A stretch of 33,850 nucleotides of DNA from the NCBI GenBank assembly GCA_018398765.1, contig JAHBMJ010000720.1, forward strand, positions 51,955-85,804. Reading direction: 5' to 3'. The notes under the pieces were generated by a model that was not told where the DNA came from, ran no database searches, and saw nothing but the letters and a program-made list of their open reading frames with translations. A program made the position numbers and the translations under genes. This document shows, piece after piece, positions 20,042-28,797 of the stretch. Source of the stretch: Chromera velia (taxonomy: Eukaryota > Sar > Chromeraceae). Within the stretch, counting starts at the first letter, position 1. Each line of letters begins with the position of its first letter.

Positions 20042-21415
20042 ATGTCGATCTGGGAACGTTTCGGAAATTTTCTTTCGCTTGTATGTGAACTTCAAAAATT
20101 CAAGGACATTCCATCCAAAGAAGTGCAAGCGAACGGTGAGGGCCTCTTGAAGGAAGGGTTTGAGATTGCAGAGCGACTCTTGGAGTCCACAGGAGCCAGT
20201 AGACCGTCTGATCCACCAACTAAGATTTCTGAGAAGCAGAGTGCAGTCCAACATGCGACTCGACACACCAATACGGGCAAACCGAAAACTCGCAGAAGTC
20301 GCAGGTTAACAGAGGCGGCCTGGAAGAAAAAAGTAGCAGAGCAAACGCAGTCTCAACAATCATCTGAGCACTGTAATGCTGGTTGCCCAAAAGGTTCAGC
20401 AGGGAGAGGGAGGAAACAGAAAGTCCAGCAGCCCAGAGACGTCTTCTCTGAAGGTATGCGCAAGGCTCCAGGCGCACATAGAAATGCAAATCGAAGTGGA
20501 GAGAGAGGTAAAGCGAGCAGGCGAGGTTTTGGCAGCAATCACTCGAATTCTTCTGGACACTCGCAACAATGGAGGAGGCCTGAGCGAGGGACAGAGAGAG
20601 AAAGAAGAATTATTTCACCAGGTACCCCAGAGAAAGAATTCTGTGTGAGAGAGGGGGATGTGGATTGGGTCGAAGGAACTCTGGGTGATGGTAGTGTTCG
20701 CGTAAGGTCGCACGGCTGTGCGCAGTCGGGCGTTTCTAATCAGTCGCAGCAGCAAACAGATGTGCAGATGTCTGGGGTGCGAGAGGGAAGTGTTCCTGTG
20801 AGCTCCGTGGGAGCCACACTCGCTGGAACTCTAAGCACAACGTTCGACTTCAGTCAGTCGTCTCAGAAAGAAGGCAGAGGGACGTGGGAAGTGCAAGAGG
20901 GCAGTGGGATTATCAATTCCGATGGGGGCATGTTCTTTGCGACGCCTCAGACGACTTTTGATTTCGGTCAGAGCTTCCCTGTGATGGCTCCTGCCGGAGG
21001 GGATGGTCAAATGAATGAGCCTACTCTGATGGAGCTGTACCGGATCGAAAGGGGTGGGAAGGAAGAAGAAGGTGTGGGAAAAGACTTGTTTAAATCGCTG
21101 TATGGAGTTGGGAGTTGGGAATTGAGAGAACAAATCCACTACCAGTCTGAGAGACCACATAGCCTATCTCCGCAGCTCAACCATTTAGAGACAAGTGGGC
21201 AGGGAAATGACTTTGGGGGTGGGAGTCTAGGGAAAGCAGAGAGACAGAAACAAAAGCGCCAAGAAAAGAAAGAGAGAAAGAGGCAGGAAAAGCACGAAAG
21301 GGAAATGCTGGCTCTGAGGCAAATGAAGGAGACGGACAGCCCTTGGTCCCCTCTGCCTCCAATCAGTGAGGGAATGAGGGAATGGAGGAACCAGCAGTCT
21401 CGTCTGATGGTTTGA
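20042..21415 (+). CDS. Retrotransposon ORF1, 457 aa, possible Gag-like protein
   Basis: The first long ORF inside the LTR element, ATG at 20042, 194 bases after the 5' LTR. The N-terminal 60 residues look folded and partly helical (WERFGNFLSLVCEL onward). Residues about 75-200 are Lys/Arg/Gln/Ser-rich and probably bind nucleic acid. A short motif TTFDFxQS appears twice (near 266 and 304) in a Ser/Gly-rich stretch. About 397-430 is a highly charged Lys/Arg/Glu/Gln helix. There is no CCHC zinc knuckle and no protease motif. Position suggests Gag, but I cannot recognise a Gag fold. It could instead be a captured host gene. The stop (21413-21415) overlaps ORF2 by 34 bases. Confidence 0.65.
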   Translation: MSIWERFGNFLSLVCELQKFKDIPSKEVQANGEGLLKEGFEIAERLLESTGASRPSDPPTKISEKQSAVQHATRHTNTGKPKTRRSRRLTEAAWKKKVAEQTQSQQSSEHCNAGCPKGSAGRGRKQKVQQPRDVFSEGMRKAPGAHRNANRSGERGKASRRGFGSNHSNSSGHSQQWRRPERGTERERRIISPGTPEKEFCVREGDVDWVEGTLGDGSVRVRSHGCAQSGVSNQSQQQTDVQMSGVREGSVPVSSVGATLAGTLSTTFDFSQSSQKEGRGTWEVQEGSGIINSDGGMFFATPQTTFDFGQSFPVMAPAGGDGQMNEPTLMELYRIERGGKEEEGVGKDLFKSLYGVGSWELREQIHYQSERPHSLSPQLNHLETSGQGNDFGGGSLGKAERQKQKRQEKKERKRQEKHEREMLALRQMKETDSPWSPLPPISEGMREWRNQQSRLMV

Positions 21416-21927
21416 TACCGTCTCATCAGGCCAGGCGTCGGCAAAAGAGAACGGAGGCGAAGAACAAAGAGAAAAAGAGAAGGCGAGCAGCCCATGCAAA
21501 ACCAAAGACGCCAGTCCTACCGTGTGATCCGCTCCAGCATGAGTATTGGGAGGATGAGTCTCTTCATTTTTGGTTGGGAAGGGAGGACTTGATTCCAAAT
21601 GTTCAGGGAATTGGCACTGCAGACTGGCATGCATTTTTGGCACGTCGTGGGTGTGGACAGACAGGGGAGACATTTTACAGGGAGATGTATGGAAATAGAG
21701 GGGGTGTGATGCCGTGTATACCAGAAGTGAGACCTGCAGTGCGGCAGATGAGGAGCGTGCGGACCGTCCGCACCTCATCACAGCCTTCTATTAGTCCACA
21801 ATCTCCATTAGAACAGCGATACCAAGCTGGAAGAGAATCAAACGAAACAGACGGTAGAGGGACGGGGGTGATTGTAAGGCCAACCGATTGGGAGATGCAG
21901 TACTATGGCATCCAGTGGACTCCGTGA
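21382..21927 (+). CDS. Retrotransposon ORF2, 181 aa, unknown function
   Basis: Overlaps the end of ORF1 by 34 bases in the -1 frame, with its own ATG at 21382. Residues about 15-45 are very basic (Lys/Arg-rich, nuclear-localisation-like). The middle (about 50-115) is richer in Trp, Phe, Tyr and Cys and could be a small folded domain (YWEDESLHFWLGREDL, then DWHAFLARRGCGQTGETFY). The tail is Ser/Arg-rich. No integrase, reverse transcriptase or RNase H motif is seen. Expression could use re-initiation, leaky scanning or a -1 shift; the sequence does not decide. No known family recognised. Confidence 0.55.
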   Translation: MEEPAVSSDGLIPSHQARRRQKRTEAKNKEKKRRRAAHAKPKTPVLPCDPLQHEYWEDESLHFWLGREDLIPNVQGIGTADWHAFLARRGCGQTGETFYREMYGNRGGVMPCIPEVRPAVRQMRSVRTVRTSSQPSISPQSPLEQRYQAGRESNETDGRGTGVIVRPTDWEMQYYGIQWTP

Positions 21928-22386
21928 ACGAAGGAGCGATTTTAAGCTGATGTCTGTTTTCCGCCCTTGTGCGTCTGATTTTTTTTTCTTTGTTGTTGTC
22001 CTCATGCACGTCACACTCTCTCTGACCGAGCGTGGACGCGGCCTTGAAGGGGGAGGGGGCATGTGTACTGGGTATACGGTGGAGTCAGTACGGATGGTGG
22101 TTGGGAGTAACTGTTGTGATTGTTTGACTGGAGTGGACTATGAGCTGACGATGTGAAAGAGAAGAAGAGCCACAGAAAAGAAGGTAAAGGAAATTCTGAA
22201 AACAGAAATGAGAGAGATGAAAGAAAAGAAAAGAAAAGAAAAGAAAGACGATCTTTGGTTTTCTACGACGCCGCAGGTATAAGGAAAAGCGATGATCTAA
22301 TCAACGATCATCACTCCATTGCCCAAAAGAGTTGTATAAGAAGATTCACTTGCGTTTTCCATGTAAGCCAGCGTGGACGTGGCTTC

Positions 22387-22396
22387 AGGGGGGAGG
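22387..22396 (+). promoter_or_regulatory. Polypurine tract of the LTR element
   Basis: AGGGGGGAGG ends five bases before the 3' LTR, the place where LTR elements prime plus-strand synthesis. The TGGTA between tract and LTR is a small departure from the usual direct contact. Confidence 0.6.
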
Positions 22397-22401
22397 TGGT
22401 A

Positions 22402-22656
22402 CGTAACGTTGTGAGGCTAGCCAGCCGCGCAACGGTACGTGAAGCAGCATGTCAGGCCATATCGAGATGCACGCAGTTTGAGCGCATTTGCACCCATGCA
22501 ATTAAGCTACGCGCATGCATGTAGTCAGCAGTGAGTCAAGCCTTCGTATGAAAGTCCGTAAAGAAGTATCTAGAAGTAAGAACCTTGCATGAGAGAACTT
22601 CTTATACCATATGAGCCCCGTACAACAAGCTAGCCACTGCACCACACTCCGTAGCG
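22402..22656 (+). repeat. 3' LTR (255 bp)
   Basis: Second copy of the repeat at 19593-19847. It ends CCGTAGCG and is followed at once by the right target duplication GTGTC. Confidence 0.9.
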
Positions 22657-22661
22657 GTGTC
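22657..22661 (+). repeat. Target-site duplication GTGTC, right copy
   Basis: Identical to the five bases at 19588-19592. Removing 19593-22661 restores the inferred empty site. Confidence 0.8.
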
Positions 22662-23979
22662 TTCCTACCGCTGGATGAGAGTAAGCGTCGATGGGAATGG
22701 CTGGGTCGGAGAAGATGCAACGGGAGGGTCGATCCTTCTGCAAAACAGACCTTGCTACTTGGCGTCTTTGCCCTTGAGCATCTTTCTTTGAGTCATCAGG
22801 CTTGGTTGAGCTACGAGCTGGAGCTTCGGGAGTGATGATGCAGGAGACACATGAGTCCCTTGTGCTTCTACGATGAACACGCTTCACATGAGACGCTTGC
22901 ATGCCATTGAAAAGAAAACACTGCCAGTCGACCTGCTTTGTTTCGGAAAACAGCGGAGACGCACAACATCTTGAATTTGATTGGGAAGCTGTTTCGTCTT
23001 TGCGTGGATGGTCAAGGAAGTTGAACCCCGAGCTCAGATACACGTCTCAAAGTCGCACGTTTTTTCAAAGTCGCTGAAAGAGTCAAGAAGTGCGCTCACA
23101 GAGAACACACCCCCATCCACTCAGTTGCGTCCGCCCCAAGCTGTTTGGTAGTCAGGCGCAGAACGCCATTGGAGCCATGAAGTCATTAATTGTCGCGTCG
23201 GTGCATGCCCCCTCAAAGTCAACGAGAGAGTCGAGGCAGCCGACTGCCCTGGAGCAGAGCTTCTTCAACAGGAGCCTTGCACATACCTGAGTCCCCTTTG
23301 GACCAACACGAGCATGGTCGCACTGCTTCGATCTTCTTCTGTGTGCCTGCGGCCTCACACTTTTCGGAACGGAGATCGAATTGATGCCCTTTGTGCTCTT
23401 ATAATTAAAATAAAAAACTTATAATTAAGCTGTGGTTAGCCTTTGTTAATAATCTATCCTATCGTATCTTATGTACTCATATACACACATAATTTAAGCA
23501 CCCAGCTGAGCTGCTGAGCATTCCTTTTAACTTAGATTTTAACCCAGAAGCTAGCCCACAAGCAATATATACTAAGTACTAGTATAGAATAGAAATCCTA
23601 GTCTAAATCATTCTATTCTAAATTAAATATAGAAAATAGATTCCAGCATAAAGCCTAAGAATCACTGACACAAATAACTAAACAAACACTTAGTTTCATA
23701 CTAAGATAAAAGCTGTTACCTAGACTGCTACTAGTCTACCACACAAAACAATCTAGAAAACAATGTTTTTACAAAGAACCTTTTCACACTGCCAGTGGTA
23801 TACAGCCTACGGTACAGGGCAATATATGGCAAATTGGCAATCCTGTACTAGATCCTGTATTGGCAGTCACTGCTAAGTGACTACCTGCCAGTATCATTTC
23901 TTAAACACTCTTCACCGGTATGCTAGCCAGCATGTTCACATCTCCTCAATACTGGTATTGAAGGGCATCAATGCTAGGT
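22662..23979. other. Intergenic region right of the retrotransposon
   Basis: No secure gene. Plus-strand reading from the left flank across the empty site gives a short exon-like stretch ending at a GTAAGC donor (22680) and another short open piece, 22800-22835, ending in TGA. On the minus strand 23358-23152 reads as a short Leu/Ala-rich open frame of unknown meaning. The right part is AT-rich island 2, which also forms the 3' flank of the ankyrin gene. Confidence 0.4.
23385..23960. other. AT-rich island 2
   Basis: A second sharp AT-rich block with frequent CTAG and TAGT words, two copies of CTTATAATTAA near 23397-23428, and a hairpin-like GGCAGTCACT / AGTGACTACCTGCC near 23862-23890. It ends near the stop codon of the ankyrin gene. 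Similar in composition to the island at 18121-18960, but I see no long shared sequence. Confidence 0.5.
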
Positions 23980-26900
23980 TCAGCAAAGAATGACACGAAT
24001 ACAATCTGGACACCTGCCCAGCCACCTGAGTGGGAGCTGGGCTGGAGACCACGAACCGAGATCGTTGCGATGCTGCTCAAAAAGTTCAATCGTTTGTATT
24101 CTCTTGCTGCCCAGCGTGGCTCCCCTGCTCTGCAAAAGATATACTGTAAGATCCCATTCCTCTGCCTCGAGGGCGTGTTCCAGTATACGAATGCGAGACC
24201 AATAAAATTCTAACGTTGGGACCACCTGGTCACAACAACGCCTCAGGAAAATTCGCTCGGTCGCGGTTTCTGTGTTCAACTTGGCGGTCGAAAGTGTCGA
24301 CGCTATGACCTGAGCGTCTTCTCTCCAGGAGCTCCGGATGGCCGCTTCCAGAGGCTGCGGCCAGGAGCACTTCTGCGTGTGGTTGTAGCGCTGCCAGCCT
24401 TTGCGCTCTAAGTGTGGAAGCGCTCTGATGATCTCAGGTAGAGGCGCACGCAGCGTAGAATGAGGCAGATGCATGATCAGACCCGACAAGCAGAACCCAG
24501 CCGGCTCGACCAACTGCAATTGACGGTGCAGATCTTCTTTCCTGGGCGAGTCCTGGGAAAGAGCGGAAACATTTGCCCCAACCTGCATGAACACATTCAT
24601 TTGTCTATTCAATCAGTGAGTGACGCATTCACTCATTGTTGGATCCATCAAGGCTCAGGTCCTTTCTTCTGCAAATTAACCACAAAGAAGAACAAACACA
24701 CACTTGGAATGACCGCAAGATCCAGAGATCTCGATCTATGTATGGAAAGAAGACGTGATGGAAAAGTACCCTGGAAGTAAAAGAGCACAGTCTCTCCTGA
24801 AACTTTCATGCCGCGAGAGAAAGGCAAGTGGAGAAGGGTACAACTGCCGAGACAAAAATGGGGACACATTCCGATCCCCTACCTAACCAGGAAAGGAGGG
24901 CTGACTGACATCCACAAGCGTCTTCACCACTTCCCAGGCTTCTTCGAGCTGCTGAAAGTGATACTCTAAGCTCAACTGTTACTGAGCTCCTCTCTTCCTC
25001 TTTCGATCAGCCAAACGAACTGGCCGCTTCTCTCTGTGCCAATGCCCAGCTCGGCAGACCTTCACGGTGCGCATCACTATTTTTTCATCCTGATTGCGAC
25101 TTTGGCGGCCGAACCGGTAACGCTTCGGCTTCGGCTGCAGTTTTCTCTTTCGAGCAGCGGGCCGGGCCCTCCTTCGCCGTTCACACCCCCCCTCTCCTTT
25201 TCTCTTGCAGATTTTTCTAAGAATCGATGGTATCATCACACTGAGCACCCAGACGAGAGAGGGGAACTTTTTTTCAAAAGTATGCATAGGTACGAATAAG
25301 GGCGGCATTGCAGACGAGTTAGAATTTCCCCCTGCCTTCTGGCTGAGGACTCTGACGAGTTCAGCGTCTCCACAATAACAGGCCCACAGCAGGCCCTGGG
25401 GAGACAGGGGATTTACTCTCTCGAGGGGAAACTCACGCACGCGAAGACTTGGGGGTTCCAGATAGGTGGGGTACCCACCAGATGCTGATTGACTAAGTCT
25501 TTCCAAAACCTCAATACTTCCGTCTTCGGATAAACGGGAAAACACGGGAGCGCACACGGCTCTATGCTCAATCAGGAGACCCCCCAATGCCCTCTTTTCT
25601 TCCTTTTCCATCGGGAAGACTTGCAGAAGAGCCTGTAGAGGTGTGAGTCTACCGGCAGCACAGCTCGGATCGATCTCTAATCCATTCGGGTTCGCCCCCT
25701 TCAAAAACAAAGCGCGTGCAATTGCTTGCTGATTACTTTCAGCTCGCAGGGCTTCGATCAGCGGCAGCTTTAGTCCCCCCTCCTTGCTTCTCACCCCCTC
25801 CACCAATGCCCCATTTGTCAACAAAACCCTCACCGTCTTCTCAAAACCGAAGGAACACGCAAGGGAGAGGGGCGTGTGACCGTTAGTCGAGGGGACATTC
25901 AACTTCACCCCCCCATCTGCAAGCAGACTCACGAGCTCTGCACTCCTACCGTCCTCCTCAACGTCATCCTCGATCACGGAGAAAACCAAAGGGGCACTAC
26001 ACGCACGGGGAGAGATGCCACTAGCAGCAGCAGCAGCAGCTGCTGCAGCCGCACCCACCCCCTGGTCTGTTTCCTCTTCTTTCGCACTACTCAGCAACAA
26101 TCGGACGAGGTCAACACTTCTCGCCTTACACGCTAGGTACAGAGGCGGGACTGTACTCAACCCCCCAACCTGTGGGGTCATCTCGGACCCTGGGAAGAAA
26201 AGGGGGGTAGAAGCTCCATGGAAAACGAGAAGCTTGATCGACTACTTTTTCTGCCTCCCTTTTCTGTTTCGCTGGGGTGCGTGTTTTGTGATTCCAGTAC
26301 ACTCACAGAAGAGCAACCTGGAGAGGGTGAACGTTCTTTGCAAGCATCATCGGATAATCAACATTCCAGTTTTTCTTTTGGGAGAAGTAACCCCCCACGT
26401 CACACAACCCCTTTTTGTTCGGGTCTGCTCCACTCTGGAGCAGCAGATAGACAAGAGAAGAGGACCAATGGGTAAGTGCCTCGAGAAGCGGTACTCGGTC
26501 CTTTAAGTTACCAACCCACCGCCCAGGGACCCCCTTTGGAGAGGCCCCCCTCTCAAGCATCAGGTCAACTGTCTTCTCATAACTGAGACTGCAAGCAACG
26601 GAAACGGGGCAGTGTCCGTCTGCCCTCAGTTTTCTAAACGCACCACCTCCGTGGAGACCGAGGGCTTCCAACAGAGCAACCGTGCGTGCGTCAGCTTCTC
26701 TGTCTACAAACGGTTTCCTTCTCGACCGTCGCTCTGGAGGGCCCAGCAACCCCCTAGCATGTTCTTGTTTGATTGGAACATCAAACTCTTTGAGGATTGG
26801 GTGGTTTTCTTCAAATTTTAGCTCTGCGTCCGTTGGAGGGGCCGGACCCCATGTGACAGCCGTCTTTCTTTCGATCAGTTTGAGGGTCAACCAAACCGGC

Positions 26901-27949
26901 GCGTCCACCTCGTCCCCTACCCTGTTCACATGCGCACCTGCAGCGACAAGGAGTCCGATGGCCTCAATGTTTCGAAGACGGGAGGCAAGCTCAAGGGCGG
27001 AGGTCTCAAAAAACTGCGTATCGTCCGCACCCCTCTCGAAAGAAGACACGCCATTCGGAATCCGTGCTGCCCAATCCAAACACTTCTGTGACTTGGCTGT
27101 GCCAACAGAAGCTGTCTGAATCAGACGGTGGAGCAGAAAGGTGCTTTGTTCTGCTCTCTCCAATGAGAACACATCCCGCCTCATCCGTTCGATTGCAAAA
27201 AGGACAGCGTGTAGAGGAGTCTTTCCGGCAAAGATGCACGATTAGCCTTACCTGAACTTTCCCACTTGGTAACTGCCAAGGGACCAGATATCGCCGGTTC
27301 CTCTCCTAATGATCATCTGACACAGGTCGACACGCGCTCCTGCGTCCAACACTGCTTCTGCATAGTCGAACCTGTGCAGGTCAATGAGAACGATCAGAAG
27401 CGGGGTCCAGAAAACTGCGTACCCGGCCGCGAATCCGGTGTCGCTCTCGAATCTCATGTCCGGATGTAAGTCCCCGCTTTGTAACATCGAAGCAATGGCG
27501 TCCCTCGAAGCTTCTGACACGAACGATCGGAAATCCCCCACGCCAATCCCGCCAATCGACGGGTCTCCCACAGGTCTTTCGGCTCGAGAAATTGACGAGG
27601 TTATCACACTCAGTCTGTAGCATTCATACGACCCAGTGCGCAATGCTCTGTTCTTTAGGTAATAATACATTTGCGGAACACCTTTGACTGCGCACAGCTG
27701 CTTTAAGGCTTTGACATTCTTTCGCTCAATGCAGTCGAACAGGAAGAACTGGAGCGCCTCTCTCTCAGAGACGGATTCCAGACACCCCGCAGAGACAATG
27801 CTCCCAAGGCCAAGAAGGGAAGGATCGTCCCGCAGTGCGAGAAGCTGTTTCGAGAGTGACGTGAACTTCCAAAATCTCTTTACTCCCAGAGCCCCACTAA
27901 CACACAAGAGGCGCCTGGCCTCTGAGCGGAGGTGATCGCTGCTCTCCAT
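23980..27949 (-). CDS. Ankyrin-repeat protein gene, 5 exons, two problem junctions
   Basis: Minus-strand exons as read: 27949-27266, 27220-26307, 26189-25294, 24951-24910, 24582-23980; roughly 810 residues. Ankyrin-like helices recur: TPLLIVLIDLHRFDYAEAVL, TPLHAVLFAIE, TSALELASRLRNIEAIGLLV, HTPLSLACSFGFEKTVRVLL, PPLYLACKARSVDLVRLLL, GLLWACYCGDAELVRVL and WEVVKTLVDVGANVS. Start is the first ATG (27947-27949). There is an alanine run from GCA/GCT codons near 26018-26050. Two junctions are odd. In-frame TAA codons (27248-27250, 27242-27244) are avoided only by a 45-base intron (27265-27221). The exon ending 26307 (phase 2) and the acceptor before 26189 disagree by one base. The last two junctions fit. 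Ankyrin repeats bind proteins; the partner is unknown. Functional gene with an assembly error, or a young pseudogene: undecided. Confidence 0.72.
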
Positions 27950-28797
27950 TTCAGTTGGAGGTGTACCTGCCCGACGATGCACAACCGACAGAAAAGGAAA
28001 TCACTGGGAATATTGATGCTGCTTTCTCATCACACCTCCCTTCAGCTGGAACCGAAGCTACACACATAGAGAAGTGGCCGTCTTTAAATCGAAACCAATC
28101 TGACTAACTGAAATGAGTCGTTGGGCTTAGTGCTTCGGAGCACTGCTTCCCAGCCAATCCCAGCCGTCTCCATTGACTCTCCGAGCAAGCGGCCCCGGCA
28201 TGCACATAGTTCGAAGGCCGCGGGGCCCACACGCCCCTCGCTTGGCCGGGGTCCGCGCTCGACAGCATATGGATTTTTTTGCACTGTTTTAATTCGAGCT
28301 CTCCTCCCTTCTCCTCGACCATCCTCGACCACAACGTTGCACGAAGTTGTCGGTATATATTAATAGTTGCTGTCATCCATCCTTCACCACCTGCTAGCAT
28401 AAAGTGCGAACAGTGATCTGGGCTCAAGCAATTGTAATATACACCGTCTTCCGGGCGAAAGAAAATCGCGTTTTGTTGCTAGGCTCCACCTCCCAGAAGA
28501 CAGCCTCTGGAAGAATCCTCGCTGTTGACACTGAATCGCTTCATCCTTTTCTCTGCTTCTGCTTTCGCTCTGTTCCTTGTGTCCTCTTATCCGGGTCCAC
28601 TCAGGGCCTTTGCCTGCCAGGGGCTGCTTGCTCGAGAGAGAAAAGGTTGCGACCGGGTGGAAAGAGGAGACTTGCTTTCCTTGCACAACGGTTGATTTTC
28701 CGATAGGGGAGGATCGCATCGCTAGATCAGTAATCTCTTTCATACAACACTCTCTTCTGTGCTTCGGAAATCCTGCTGAGCACTCAAGAGGACGGAA
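27950..28797. promoter_or_regulatory. Divergent intergenic region between the ankyrin and Myb-kinase genes
   Basis: About 850 bases between two start codons pointing away from each other. It holds the second TATTAATATATACC motif (minus strand) and a GC-rich imperfect inverted repeat, GCGGCCCCGGC (28189-28199) against GGCCGGGGTCCGC (28244-28256). No coding sequence recognised. Confidence 0.55.
28352..28365 (-). promoter_or_regulatory. TATA-like 14-mer TATTAATATATACC, copy 2
   Basis: The exact word read on the minus strand, 402 bases upstream of the ankyrin ATG. It is preceded by CAAC, as copy 1 is apart from one extra C. Both copies point toward the longer gene of a divergent pair on their own strand. 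Confidence 0.45.

Larger units (their letters stand above)
19593..22656 (+). mobile_element. Non-autonomous LTR retrotransposon, complete, 3064 bp
   Basis: Two 255-bp direct repeats (10 differences, about 96% identical) bracket 2554 bp of internal sequence. The outer edges carry a perfect 5-bp duplication GTGTC. A tRNA-primer-like site starts at the first base after the 5' LTR, and a purine tract lies just before the 3' LTR. Together these define a complete LTR element in plus orientation. The interior has two overlapping ORFs (457 and 181 aa) but nothing resembling protease, reverse transcriptase, RNase H or integrase, so it would need enzymes from another element. It resembles the gag-carrying or LARD class of non-autonomous LTR elements. 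The LTR ends are CG..CG rather than TG..CA. High LTR identity suggests a fairly recent insertion. Confidence 0.88.

Noticed and set aside
22153-22524. 123-aa open frame ending in the 3' LTR, with a matching tail in the 5' LTR
   Set aside because: The shared C-terminus is simply the duplicated LTR; the upstream part is GA-rich low complexity.
24979-25293. Arg/Lys-rich C-terminal tail continuing the ankyrin exon to a stop at 24979
   Set aside because: The ankyrin pattern continues in phase through a GTACCT donor at 25293 into 24951-24910 and 24582-23980. The basic tail is read-through of an intron.
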